From the NCBI RefSeq assembly GCF_001632365.1, contig NW_024468511.1, positions 1,502,899 to 1,566,898 on the forward strand: a DNA stretch of 64,000 bases, given 5' to 3'. Below are positions 34,301 through 46,489 of this stretch, one piece after another. This DNA comes from Laetiporus sulphureus 93-53 (Eukaryota > Basidiomycota > Agaricomycetes > Polyporales > Laetiporaceae). Each line of letters starts with the position of its first letter. Position 1 is the first letter of the stretch. The notes beneath the pieces are model-generated. The model searched no databases and was not told the origin of the DNA. It saw only the letters and a program-made list of their open reading frames with translations. Made by a program: the position numbers and the translations under genes.

Positions 34301-34434
34301 GCCTAAGACATAGCTTTGCAGGTGGCAGCCCTCACATCCCTCTCTAACAGTTCTAGCCTTATATAAGGTCACTGTGATGATAGGTATGTCAAGTGCCCAC
34401 ATCACAGCAGTCTGATTGATAGCCATGCCTCCCT

Positions 34435-35019
34435 CTCGCCAATGCTACCGAACACAGCATCAGTTTCATCCTCATACCATGTGAGTTTGTTTCCAATCTG
34501 AATGATTGGTCACGCTGCCATCTTCCCCCACTCAGCATGAGTTTGGTCCAGAGAGTACAGCTCCCTCACTGACTGCTGCCATACTTCTCGACTCCTGCAA
34601 AACTATCCCAAAGCTGAATGGAGAAGTCACTCGCATCGGTTGCGGTGGCTATAATCTCCGAGATGCTTTGCACTGGAAAGAGGCGCTATACACTCAAGTA
34701 CAGGTGGGACTCGTTTTCATGGCCTCACGCATTGTCTTACCATCAGCAGAATACTGTGCATCATTTAGCGGATGCGCATCTGCAAATACATACATCATTT
34801 TCGAAGCAGCCGTTCCAGGATCTTCAAACGGTCTACACTCTGGTGAGTCCCTGCGCCTATACAATAGCATGTATGTCTTTATGCTTACTTGAGGGATAGG
34901 CAGCCAATGACCATCCATTCTTGATGAAGTATGAGAACAACTGGGCTGTAGCGGACTTTCTCCATGTGTACCTCAAGAACAAGTCAGCATCTACAAAGAA
35001 AAAGATGATGGCAGAATGA
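34435..35019 (+). CDS. Small mobile-element-associated hypothetical protein
   Basis: Several short exons from ATG 34435 read in frame: a Pro/Ser-rich start, a stretch with TAAILLDSCKTIPKLNGEV, then a last exon with HPFLMKYENNWAVADFLHVY and a basic end (LKNKSASTKKKMMAE), stopping at TGA 35017-35019. The last motif (FLxxYexdWavxdll..YLKN) recurs in Agaricomycete repeat-associated genes, sometimes after a longer coiled-coil. Function unknown. It sits just upstream of the tnp2 gene. Confidence 0.45.
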
Positions 35020-35432
35020 GGAGGCTAGAGACTGTTACTTTTGGGGGGGACCGGACGGGAAGGGAAGGATGTGATTTGCATTTAGACAGATACCGTGGGA
35101 TACTGGGCTTCATACGGACTTTTCGAATTAGTGCCCCGGTTGGTTCAATCAGAGGTTGCGTGATCTCTCCATTTGCCACAGGAAATCAACCAAGGACAGC
35201 TCGATGATTTAAAAATGCGCAGAGTCAGCACGACAATAAAAGGAGACTGAGAAGGGCTGGTTCAACTGCAACTGCAGATTGTCCGACTATAGAAGGTACG
35301 CGATCATGCAGCGACAATTGTTTCGACTTTCCGTTGATTAACATGCGAAATCGCCGTTTCATCCATATAAAAGTTCGTCGGTGATCGTGAGCTGCCCTCT
35401 GGACTCCATCCCTTGTGAACTTTGTCAACCTC

Positions 35433-38400
35433 ATGCCGAAACAAGTGTTCTCATGCGAATGTACATTGAATCAGTGTGGCAGAAAGCTCGTCGACTACGC
35501 GACCTACCGACATCATAGAGCACAAGATCGGTCCGTGTCGAATTCTAAGGTGCGATGGGTTTTCATCAGCGATCACCAAGTCTCTGGCATCCTGACATAT
35601 ACCACAGGAAGAGTCGTGGACACCACATGTTATGGGTCCTGGCTGTGATGAACAGCGTGGAGCCTCATCGGCGGAAGAAGCCCATTCTGCTCAGAGAGAC
35701 GCATTCGTGGGCAAAGTCTATGCACATACGTTGCAGAATGACACATTTTGTTCTCCGGCACATTTGGATGGGGTCTGGGAGAGAACATGTTGCTTAGAAG
35801 AGACATCAGTTGGCGGGGAATGTTCGGAGGCTTCGGCACATGAAGGTGGGGTCAGCAGCACTTCTGCCCCTGTACTGGTGGGACCCTCCAACGAGTGCCA
35901 TGCTGCATGCAAGAACCTCTCCGATCGGCAGGTAGAAGACTACGAAAAACTTTTCCTCCTTGATTTACAAATTGACCTGCATGCCCGTGATTGCATGGAG
36001 TGGTATCGCAAAGGGATGGAGTCTGTGCAGAACAGCAGGCAGGCACTTGACACCTCCAAGCATTTGCAAACAGAGCAGCAGTGGTTTTTGGAAGCCATAG
36101 ACATTGTTCTTGACACTGCTAATGGACCACATGGCTCTGCATTGCACCTGTTACGGTCTGCAATGCTACAGCAGCTCTATGAACAGCGTGAACTTCTACA
36201 GTCTTGGTTGTCTGGAATCGAAGGTCATTCACCAAATCTCGCAGCGACTTCATCTGGTGTGATCATCGACACAAGTGAGTTAATGTCTACATCAGGCAAT
36301 GTCGTATACTCACACAATCAATAGGCAAGCATTTTAGTCATCCCCTTGACCGTGTTAATCCTCTCCTTCTTCTGTCTGTGTTCAATGTGCTGGTTCTCAA
36401 TCTGCTCGGGCAGGTTACTCGCAGATCGTGCAACTTTGCTTTATGTATGCTCAAGCTTATCATTGAATCTGCATTACGACAAGGCGGCAGGGGGACGATG
36501 CAGGAAGAGGGACTCCTCAAGAGCTTTCCTACGGACATTCGCAGCATGTGCAAATTGTTCGGCCTGGATCCCATGGTCACAATCTTTGCAGCGTGTCCCA
36601 CTTGTTCATTGACATATGAGCCCACATACAACACCGGTATCCCTGTGTACCCTGCGCATTGTCAGTTTCGACGGTTTGCTCATAGCACTCCTTGTAATGC
36701 CAAGCTCACCACACACGGTGTATATCACGGTTACAGTATACGCGTCCCTCGCCGCCCGTTCGTTATGCAAGACTTCGACTCATTTGTGGGAGGTTTGCTG
36801 TGCAGACAAGGCATTGAAGATGCTCTCGCACTGGAAAGCGTGATTGCACAATCTGGTCACATCTACAACATCCACAGCAGTGCTATAATCCGTGATCTCA
36901 AGAGTGATGATGGAAAGCCCTTCTTGTCTGGTGAAGGCCACAAAATCAGACTCTTGTGGGGTTTGTCGGTGGATTGGTTTAACCCTTACCTGAACAAGAT
37001 CGCGGGCCGGTCAGTATCGACAGGGTCGGTCGCTATGTGCTGTTTGCTTTCGCCTCCCAGCCTGAGGTATCAGCCAGAAAACATATACTTGATGGGCATC
37101 ATTCTCGGACTGAAGGAGCCATCTAAAGAGGAAATTGACCATTTCCTCTGCCCACTCGTGGACAAGTTGCTCATCTCCTGGACAGACGGCATCTGGTTTA
37201 CGAGGACTTACAGATACCCTCATGGAAGGTGCTCATGGTCAGCCTTGGCTCTCCTCATAACCGACCTCCCAGCCGGCAGAAAGGTATCAGGCTCAGCCAG
37301 CCATTCTGTGAAGTGCTTTTGTGCATTATGCTTCTTGACCAAGCAGGAGATCAACAACATCGATATGCATACCTGGAGGATGAAAACACGGTCATATGTA
37401 TTCAATGCTGTGCAGGAATGGTGGAACGCACCGACGAAAACCTGGCGGAGTGCACTGTTTAGGAGAAACGGAGTGAGATGGTCTGAACTTATGCGTCTGC
37501 CATACTGGGACCCGACGCGAAGCGTTATTGTTGATGCTATGCACAACCTCTTCCTTGGTCTGGTGCAGTATCATGCTCGTACCATTGTCGGAATGGATAT
37601 GCTGGCTGCTGATCCATACGATGATGATATCAACATCAGCATTGACGTTGAGCTATCCAGCATGGATGACGAGTGCCACTCGAAGATTCCTCTGCAAGTG
37701 AGGAAGATCAAACACCTACTGATGTCTGTTCCAACTGCCAAACAGTTGGGACGAAATTTGAGGGGAGCTCTACGATCTGTATGTCGCAACCGAGGTGTGG
37801 ATCAATCCTCCTGGGGTCCCATGAGAAAGTTGAAGAAGATTGTTTTGGTGAATGCGTTGCTAGTAAGTACTCATTGCAACGAGTGATAGAACCTCACTGA
37901 TCTTCCTAATTAATGCAGAACAGCATACATACGGCCCCCACTGCTCCCACTGCCACAAGCTCGTTGGCGACCGAGTCCACAATCATTTACATATTACCCG
38001 AGTTGTTGATAGGAAATGAGTTTTTTGATGAATGTGCGGAATCCACTCAAGACGAAGGCATGGTTATCCAAAGAGACATAAGTTCACCAGTATTCTCGCA
38101 ACAAGACTTGAACAACTTGCATGCTGACATTGCCCTTACATCACGTCTAACCTATTCTAAAGAACCTCCTCATAACGTTGGCACCACGGCGTGCGGTAAG
38201 CTCAAAGCTGATCATTGGAAGGCAATGATTGAGTTCGAACTACCAGTTTCCATGCTGAAGTGCTGGTGCTGGTCGACTATGCCATTGCGTCCTAGGGATG
38301 ATGCTCGACATGAATTAGCCCACTCAACCATGCTACTTGCATGTGCCGTCAGGCAGGTGACCTCTTATCGCACGTCACAAGAGCATCAGAGAAAATATAC

Positions 38401-39335
38401 GGCACACATGCATGGCTACCTATCCAGCATCTTGCGCCTGCAACCCGAATGATCTTTGAGACCAAATCATCATAATGCTCTCCATTTAGGCGACTTCTTG
38501 CTGCGTTTTGGGCCAGTTTATGGATGATGGATGTTCCCATTTGAAAGAATTATTGGCATCCTTTAGCAAACAGTCACTAACGGGAAATTAGGCAAGCATT
38601 AGTTCCTTGAATGTGTCAGAAATGCTGATCTCCTACACAGGACAACTTGAGAGGACAATGCTAGAGACGTTCTGTGCAGCAGCTAATATGAAGGCCTTCA
38701 TGAAGCGTGCTCACCCCGATGTCCTATGAGAGACTGCATCAATTGTCGAGACCTGTTACCAGGATGATGACCGGGAAACATTCCGGACAGATATTCGTAG
38801 TTTCCTGAACTTGGGAGATAGCTCGGCTGCCACAGATATCTCAACAGACTGGAGGAATTGGCGAGAACTTGAACCCGATATATCTGATGCATTATCAGCA
38901 ATGTCGGTCACTCTCTCCAGAGAGTTGCACCGTTGGGCTGGCAGGTCAAGAGCAATTAATCATCACCACTTTACGCAAGGAGGCATTCATTATTCCGTTA
39001 ATTGCTCTGGAGAATCTAATAGTCTGGTGTTCTTATACGGGAAAGCAGATCGTATGCCAGTCCTGAGCATAATTCGTGAGGCTTTTTCTCTTCCAGCGGC
39101 AGATTACAGCCAGAAAATGCCACACACCCACATGCTGTTGGCAGTGCACAGATACAAGACCAGGCCAATTGCCATTACTGACCCATTTACAGATTACCCT
39201 GACTTCGGAGCTAGCATATATTCTAAGGAACTTCACGCACAGGTAGAGATCATCACTCCCAGCTGCTTATCTTCCCATGCAATCCGACAGGAGTGGGATG
39301 AACACACATACATTTTCAAGTCTCTGGCAAAGGTC
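35433..39335 (+). pseudogene. tnp2-type (CACTA / EnSpm) DNA transposase, decayed at its 3' part
   Basis: DDE transposase of the CACTA superfamily, Pfam Transposase_21 type. Exon 1 starts MPKQVFSCECTLNQC, a Zn-ribbon-like opening followed by TYRHHRAQDR. It joins at 35549/35611 to a long exon, then at 36274/36325 to the catalytic exon. Seen in the core: CPTCSLTYEP, RRPFVMQDFDSFVGGLL, LWGLSVDWFNPYLNK (a catalytic Asp), PHGRCSWSALALLITDLPA, FCALCFLTKQEI, WSELMRLPYWDPTRSVIVDA and MHNLFLGLVQYHAR. The gene is open to 38449. It is then broken by TGA 38450-38452, TGA 38525-38527 (where VYGWW is expected) and TAG 38564-38566. A C-terminal exon remains at 38811-39330. Beyond 39335 the sequence is repeat. 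Termini of the element were not found. Confidence 0.85.
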
Positions 39336-39429
39336 CGTCGTCATTGTCATCGTTGTCCGTGGTCTATGGAGCTCAACGTGCTTACAGGAGTACTGACCTG
39401 ACTTTCAATCCTAAGCTGCTTTTCTGTTA

Positions 39430-40500
39430 CTGTGTCTTCCCCTGCCATGGTAGTGGGCTGCCCCTTGGTGGGGTGGCCTTCTCGGCACACTGTCAGTTGA
39501 GTGGACAGTGTCGTCGTTGTCAGCAGTGACGTCATAGTGTCAAACATAGCGTCCAAATAGAAATATCGTACCAGAAATATCATACCATTCGGCTTCGTTG
39601 AGTGCATCAAAATGAAAGTGATTCGTCATCTTCCTCGTCCTCCTCCCATCCCATCGACTACCGCAGCAAAAAGATGTCTCAGAATGTTGACCGTTGCATG
39701 CATCATTGCCCCACGGAGTGACCCGCCATCCTCCCACTCCATCGACTATCGACATCATAAGATGTTGATCGTCGCACGTATTATCTGCTCGCGTTTTCCT
39801 AACCCGTTCTCCGCCATGCATTTGTTTTCGATCCAGCATACGTGTCCACGCAGCAGGTACGTATTCTTTCTCCTGGTACTCTGTCTGCAAAGTTACCTAT
39901 CCCCATCTTCCTCGATGCAGCCCAGCCTTCCACTCAATTCGATGACAAACACTGACGATGCCAGATGGCCGTTGTCCATTGTCTCCCTGCTCGTGTGCCT
40001 CAGGGTACTCTGAGCAGTGGGCTCTCTTCAGGTAAGTCAGCCTCTATTGTCCCAATATCGGCACTAATTGTCCAACTCCGTTTTTATTGTTTTCTCGGAT
40101 TTCTATCGCATCGCGCCAGATGGCAAACAGCGATGATGCGTAGTGCTTCTCATCCATTGTGCTCCTCATCCATTGTCTCCCCACTTGCCCCTCTGGCTGT
40201 GGGCTTTGTGTATAGGTATGTCGTCCGCCTCTATTGTTCCGATATCGACACTAATTGTCCAACTCCGTCTTTATCGTTTTTCCGGATTTCTATCACATCG
40301 CTCCAGATGGCGAACACTGACGATGCATAGTGCTCCTCGTCCATTGTCTCCCCACTTGCACCTCTGGCTGCTTGGAGCAGTGGGCTCCTCATCGCATACC
40401 CTCTGTGGATCTCTATTCACCCGTGATCAATACTTATTGTCCATGGCTCCGTACGATGCATGCTGAACTCCGCATATGCTGCTCGTCCATTGTTTTTCGC
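39430..40500 (+). repeat. Single fold-back arm fragment followed by ~170-bp tandem repeats
   Basis: 39440-39530 matches the fold-back arm (CTGCCATGGTAGTGGGCTGC, GGGGTGGCCTTCTCGGC, GTGGACAGTGTCGTCGTTGTC). From 39960 three repeat units follow; CCATTGTCTCC cores at about 40170 and 40342 give a period near 172 bp. The arm abuts the end of the tnp2 gene. Confidence 0.65.
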
Positions 40501-40720
40501 TTGCATCTCTGGCAGTCCGTGGTAAGTGGTACTATTCTTCTGTGCAGTCATCTCCATCCTGTACAGTTAAAAGTCGAGGTTGAACACCTCATCCCCTCAA
40601 TTCCGAGCCTGAATTTTGACGTGTCCTTGTCAATCTCGTGGTTGTCGCATAATGAGTGAGGTAGGGGGATTCTATCAATGGCACTTTTGCATATGCTTAT
40701 ATCGCTTACGCAACGTATAG

Positions 40721-42073
40721 ATGATCCTTACAAACACATTTTTAGCGTATGACTCGCCTGTCAATGTTATCGCTTTAAGTTGCGATGGCACGATAATGTT
40801 GACTGCAGGTGCAGGCATCGAGCCAGCATTCAGTTCTGCTCCTCGCTGACTGTAATTTAGCTGACGACGGCTACCTCATTGCTTGGGATTTGAAGACCGG
40901 ATATAAATTGCAAGAATTAAACTCTGTATTCCATGGTCTGGTCATCAGCATGCGCTGGATTGATCTCGGAAAGGGAGACAATCTCGCATTTGTCTTCGGA
41001 TGTGCGGACGGCACCCTGCAAGTCTATCAGAGGGACGATGATCAGGTCTGTCACGCTCCTCAGCCTTGCATTCTTGCTGTCTCAACCATAGTTGTTCATA
41101 AGACTCCATTCATCTTCTGTTCTTCAACTTCCGCCCACAATGGATTTGTGCAATATATAAGTTTCGATCCCAATCATGGCTGGATAGCCAGCATTGGAGG
41201 GGGCACTGTTCACGTCTGAAAGCTCAATGCAGGCGGTGAGGTGATCGCCATTTGATAAAATGTCCCGTGCTGACCGCGACCTTTTCAGGCATCTTAGAAA
41301 GCATGACCACAGACATTAATGACGAAGGATATATGCTTCAATCTGTTCACTTCTGCAACAATGGGACAGATGTTGTGTTGTGCTATTGTGAATCCCATGA
41401 GGTGTAAGCTCTAGCTGCCACATAGGGTATTGTGCGAAGCTTATTTGTTTCTAGTCTGTGCTACAGCGTCGATCCTTGGTCACTGAAGTGGGCAAAGCAA
41501 TTACCCACACGGATGTAACCTCACAGCCTTCATCTTTGCAAAGTCATGCTGACCTCTTGAATAGCGGGCATTCGATATTGTCACAGGATGGACAAACCCT
41601 GTTCGTTTCGAACCTCGTCAGCGGCGTCGATCAATATAAATTCCCATCGTTAGAACGAGTACGGTCGTATTCGTACCCAATAATCCGCAACCAAATAATG
41701 CAAGTCAGTACACTCGGTACCCAGCTCGTTATAGGCGGAGATGATGGATTCACTTGCCTCTACGACACCACTACAGGACAGTTGTTGCAGATGCTTGAAC
41801 ATACCCGTGGTAAGCGACATTCTTTGCGAGATTCTTTGCTGTTCTCATTCTGTCCACATCACTCAGGTTTGCTTCCTTCTCCCCACAGATGCAACTTTTG
41901 TACAGACCATTTTGGTAGGTTACACTTCACAAATCTCATGCCGTACAGCTGGTTCATATGCCTCTTCTTTGTAGACTCATGAAGGTGTGCTTAACTCTTT
42001 AGTTGTGACGGCATCCACTGATGACGGGCCATCAGAGATCAAAATATGGTCACGAGTGCATCATTCCACCTAA
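40721..42073 (+). pseudogene. WD40-repeat protein of the transposon island
   Basis: Exons join from ATG 40721 (DSPVNVIALSCDGTIMLTA) through GYLIAWDLKTGYKLQEL and LAFVFGCADGTLQVYQRDD to GFVQYISFDPNHGWIASIGG. An in-frame TGA at 41217-41219 then stands where Trp is expected (VHV-stop-KLNAG). After it come CYSVDPWSLKWAKQLPTRM, LSQDGQTLFVSNLVSGVDQY, FPSLERVRSYSYP, LVIGGDDGFTCLYDTTTGQL and a final KIWSRVHHST. This is a beta-propeller with about six blades. Such WD40 genes are common near repeats in Agaricomycetes and have no assigned role. Apart from the TGA, splice sites and frame look sound. Confidence 0.6.
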
Positions 42074-42398
42074 TGCCTGCATCTTATCCAATTGAGGGCC
42101 ATTAGCTCATCGCAACACATGGATGCGATAGCGCGTCATCAACATCATGGTGCCAATTGATGGTAGTTGCGTTCCTGACTGCTGTGTTTGTGACGCTTAT
42201 TACCTCCAACCGTGACTTTGGCCTAGCAGACTACGCAGCGTACTTCGCTGCACGAGTGTGCACTCTCCTCAATGGTTTTATTCTGTAATGTCGATTGCAA
42301 ATGTCATGCTGTACTTGATCTCGATGTAGCATTACCAACAAAGACAAGCACTCGAGGCTGACGAATACAAAGATCGATTGTAAACTACAGCTACACGT

Positions 42399-43874
42399 TC
42401 ACGGATCACCACCGCCACTGCGCGGTATCCACAATAGGTGACAGTGTTTCTTCCATGCCCAATCGTGACTGCTGAAGTATGCAGTATCGAGTGAATCACT
42501 GCACAGATGGATGTCGGAGAGCTTTATGCTGTCTCTGAGAAGCTCTTGAACTTCCTGGCAGGGCTCAGCTCTATATGCAGTGAGCACTGGATCATGGGCC
42601 TCTTTGATGACCATCTGCTCGGTCTCATCTTCTGGCAGTGCACCCTTCACAGACTGCATCGTGCTCAGCCAGGCTGAAATATTGACTGGCTGGGTGGGTA
42701 TGTGGGCTATCCCCACTAGCAATGAAGATTCCTTGGATGGCAGCTCGCATTGGACGCATGATCCCTCGGAATGCGATTTGCCTTGAACATGCGATGCCTG
42801 GAAAGACGGTTTGCGTTGGATGCGTGATGGCTCAGAAGATGACTTGTCTTGCACGCGCGATGGTCTGCATTGAATACGCGACATCTTATAAGGTGATTTG
42901 TGTGAGATCTGCGACACCTTGCCACCAGAATTCACATTTGGAGATCCGTCTGAACGCTTCTGCCACTTCAAGGGGGAAATTTCCTCATCCTCATCATCCT
43001 CAGCATCTAAACTGGCTTCAGATCGAGAGCACCATGGAGTCCGGGGAGTGATGAATGACTTAGGAGAGCTAGTCTCCCAAGTAAGGACAATCGAAGCTAA
43101 AGTGTTCCGCACTTCATCCGTGATTGGAGGACGCGGCCTTGATACCATAAAGGGGACACTGAAAATCATGTCGATGAAGTGGAGGATAATGAAGTAGGGA
43201 TGTGCATGGGAGAGGACATGGGGAAAATTATAGAATGGATGGTCAAAACGGCGGGAGGATCCGGGCGTGTGGCTGTACAGCGGGGTCTTCAATGCAATAG
43301 GAATTAATTTGTACTCATAGAGGGCATTGCCACAAAGCTAGATTGTCTTGAATGAGATCATGTGCTGTTCAAAGACATACAGTCAATGTACCGGAAAGAC
43401 ACTGTGACGCTGGCTATCAGCAGTGCATGCGTAATTGTGTTCGGACATGTCAAAAATGGCTTGAATGGTGCTGCGCATCAGGATAAGACCCCAGTGACCA
43501 GCTTTAAGGAGGGCATGCATATCCGGATGTACTGTGACACTATACATGAGCAAGGGGCAATTGAAAGAATGATCATACTGACACGTTAAAACGTTGAGAG
43601 GAGTTTCTAGATTAAGAGAATCCTTTGCCATACCCCAATGCCACTCATACGCATGCATCTGAGGTTAAGATTAATTGTCGTAAAGCTGTTGTCAGAGAAA
43701 AAGGCTCACAAAATGTATCTGTCTCTTTGTTGCTGGTGAGACGAGGTGATAGTGCAGAGCGGGGGATTCATTGTTGACGGCCTTGCTAGAGAGCAGTTCC
43801 AACAGAACGGGGTGCGTTGTAGCCTCAGAGGTAGTTGAAGGCAGCTCAGAATCGTAAGTTCCAGTGAAAACCAT
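42399..43874 (-). CDS. HNH-endonuclease-like protein (three exons, minus strand)
   Basis: Exon 1 (43874-about 43706) opens MVFTGTYDSELPSTTSEATT and ends KRQIHFV. Exon 2 starts MHAYEWHWGMAKDSLNLETP, and after a ~45-nt intron continues VHPDMHALLKAGHWGLI. Exon 3 (about 43292-42399) begins with FDHPFYNFPHVLSHAHPYF and continues into a long tail with a five-fold degenerate 13-residue repeat (SRIQ/SRVQ...KPS) around residues 130-190. The order HLxxxA...W..g..LNl.tp.N...l..dlHalfd.g.W..iP...fp.l.SHvHP.fvi fits a widespread fungal HNH-nuclease-like family. The classical HNH cysteines and first His are not clearly visible, so catalysis is doubtful. It is the only large island gene on this strand. Confidence 0.5.
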
Positions 43875-44312
43875 GACTAGCTAGAGAGGGCGAATGATCA
43901 GTTGCTGGTATGCAGTGAAAAGTCGACGTGGATGCGTGAACCATGCCTCAGCCATTCAACAGTAGTGACACGGTCACGTGAGAAGACCTATGATCTATAT
44001 CTGGGCTGTATGCTGTAACTATGACAGATAGCATATACAACAGAAAGCGTAGCTATGATCTGACCAACTATGATCGCGACAGATAGCAGCATGTAGAATT
44101 TGGGCAGAATGGAGACTAGGTTGGTGAATGGCAAGTAGAATCTGAAAAAAGGAGATGGTTTATCCGGGATCAATGAAGGGACTTCTCTGAGATCACAGAT
44201 ATGAAATTGGGATGCGCCGCGATGCGAGTGTACATGTATCGTGCGACGTGCATGTACGCCAGGAGTTCTAATGCTGTTGCAATTGTACAGCTAACCTTGT
44301 CGCATTAACGCT

Positions 44313-45241
44313 ATGGGCGACCACACGACGACTTCAATTTCTCGTACTCGAGTTGACGGTAGCTTGCAACGGAATCCTTCGAAGAACAAGAAATACACAC
44401 CACACGGGTTTGACTCAGTCTCACCTGAACAACTCAACAAGCGTCGCAGAAAGCCAGAGTCTCTTGGCTCAAAGGCATACACTCTCCAGAAGCAACCTCA
44501 AATGGATTTAAAGTTGTTGACTGATACACCATCTGGAAGAGTCCATAGACAGCCCAGGCTGTCTGAAGCAGAGAAATTACAGCTCTTGGCTCTGTTTCCC
44601 CTCCATGAACTGCGTTGTGTCTTGACATTGATACCTTCTGAAATGGGTCTCAATGACGTGGCACACATCATGCCTCGAGCATCACTGGACCATAAGGTAC
44701 GATGCATTGCTGAAATAATATTATTTCTGCTTACAGGCATTGACAGCTTCTGCTGGTTGAATTGAACATCGGGCTTCTTCCTCGATCTTTGAATGTGGAC
44801 ACGAGTCAGAATCTCAGCTGCAGTAGATCTTCCCATGTCTTTCATTCCACAGCTCTCAATTCTGTTTTTAGTGTCTAAAGACACACACAGCCAATTTGAT
44901 AACAGACACATCACTTGGATTATGTTGAAAGCACTCTTGTCTTGGCTGATGCGAAGAATTAGTCAGCTTCGGAAACTTTCATTGTGTCAGCGCCATGGTC
45001 ATTTGGGGCTGGTAAATATCAGGATATATTTAATGACAAACTAACTAATCACACTCATGCAGGTATTCGAACCACACATCTGAGAGTACGACATTATCTC
45101 GTTGACAGACCACTGCCCACACATTGTTCATCACAATCTGGATGCAGCGCCCAAAATGATCACGCCTCCATACGAAGTAAAGATCTAAAGCCAAGTCCAC
45201 CCGCTTTTTGTGTTCATCAACACATGCGCAAAGATGAGGTG
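44313..45241 (+). other. Unassigned, probably spliced and decayed ORF
   Basis: An open frame of 150 codons from 44313 (a Lys/Arg-rich start with PSKNKKYTPHGFDS and a later KLQLLALFPLHELRCVLTLI) is followed at about 44697 by a plausible intron (GTACGA...TACAG). Beyond it the frame meets stops. A piece with VSAPWSFGAGKYQDIFND follows near 44980. No family recognised; it belongs to the transposon island. Confidence 0.3.
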
Positions 45242-45377
45242 GTGGGAGGCAAAAGATGATGACTGGCGCATTTCTCTTATGCATGTAAGCGTGCTCTCTG
45301 CAATGAGATGCGCTTGGAGTTAGTTTTGGAAGATACCCAAGCTAATCCTGGAGGCATTCAGTGATGCTGCCAAGGAT

Positions 45378-45767
45378 GTGTTTGATGACTTTGATTGGGA
45401 CACTCTCGAATTCAGAGGTGTAGACCTGAGCAAGCAATCTGTGTCGAAAGATGAGGGGGATCATGCCAGTTCATCCTCCTGTCCATTGTGCCTACCTTTC
45501 AAAGGCTGCCGTTTCAGCCATCCTGTACCAATAAAAGATGCAACTATAGAGGCTGACTCATCGCCTTCCCTTCCATCTTCTCCTTTGCCAAACCGTAGCA
45601 GGAAAGGTCTCCCCAAATGTGCGCGCCTCGTAGGTCACCGGTCTGCAACAGAGGCGGACTTTTCAGACAGCAGTGACTTCCCTATAATGAGTGACTTCCC
45701 TACTATGAGTGACTTCTCCATTCTGGACCCCCCCCCTTCTGCGACAGCCTCGAGCACCGGCAATTAG
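45378..45767 (+). CDS. Acidic/Ser-rich hypothetical protein with a tripled SDFP motif
   Basis: 129 codons from ATG 45378: DFDWDTLEFRGVDLSKQSV, a CPLCLPFKGC pair of cysteines, a Pro/Ser-rich middle and three tandem copies of MSDFPT-like segments near the end, stop TAG at 45765. No known domain. It could be the last exon of the preceding decayed ORF, because a donor-like site precedes it. Confidence 0.3.
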   Translation: MFDDFDWDTLEFRGVDLSKQSVSKDEGDHASSSSCPLCLPFKGCRFSHPVPIKDATIEADSSPSLPSSPLPNRSRKGLPKCARLVGHRSATEADFSDSSDFPIMSDFPTMSDFSILDPPPSATASSTGN

Positions 45768-46489
45768 CACTGCTTATTTTATTTTACGAAAGCGACCTCC
45801 ACTGGTGCGCATGGACCAGAGACCTTGATCATCCGTATTCCTACGCCCTTGCATGACACAATCCATGCCGAGCACCACGCACATGTTGACCTGTCAGCTC
45901 CTGGGTCATGTGACCATCGTATTTTGCGAGTACAAATTAAATGCCAATTTATGGAATGATATTATTTTCGATAGCATCCTGAAACAGGGGCTGAGAAGAC
46001 AAATCGATGGCGAGGAAGAGAAATGGCGAAACGGTAGATTTGATCTCTATAACGTGAGCAACATTCAGAACCACCCTCAATAAATGCGAGAAATGAATGT
46101 ACCCCGGTTAAAATTGTGGTTTCTCACCTCCACCTACGTCTGGTCGTACTACAACCTGCTATGTCTCCATACGAACTTGTCCTTGAAATGTTGAAAAGAT
46201 GACACTTTGTCGTGTGTTAGGTCCCGAATAGCATATCAGATACCTTAACACGTACTGGACTGCCTTTTCTTTGTCCCTTCCATGTCTTTGTGAAGATGAT
46301 TGAGCAGCCAGCCCAAGAACTTCCTGCGTCTCCAAACTGAACTTACCACTCTGTTGACTTCCTATAGGAACTCATGCGGGCTGACCTTGGCTCTTCGATA
46401 GTCTTAGATTTCGTATTTCTTCGCCATGCTGGCAAATCATTTGAGCAGTTCTGTGCAAGCACAAATGCAATGTCTTCTAGTAAAGGATC
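45768..46489. other. Spacer between island ORFs and fold-back copy B
   Basis: About 700 bp. A short MSPYELVLEML segment near 46160 looks like the start of an F-box but is followed at once by stops. Nothing else supported. Confidence 0.4.

Noticed and set aside
36378..37886. Separate 502-residue transposase gene starting at 36378
   Set aside because: The frame is the continuation of an upstream exon through a GTGAGT...TAG intron; the first Met is internal to the tnp2 protein.
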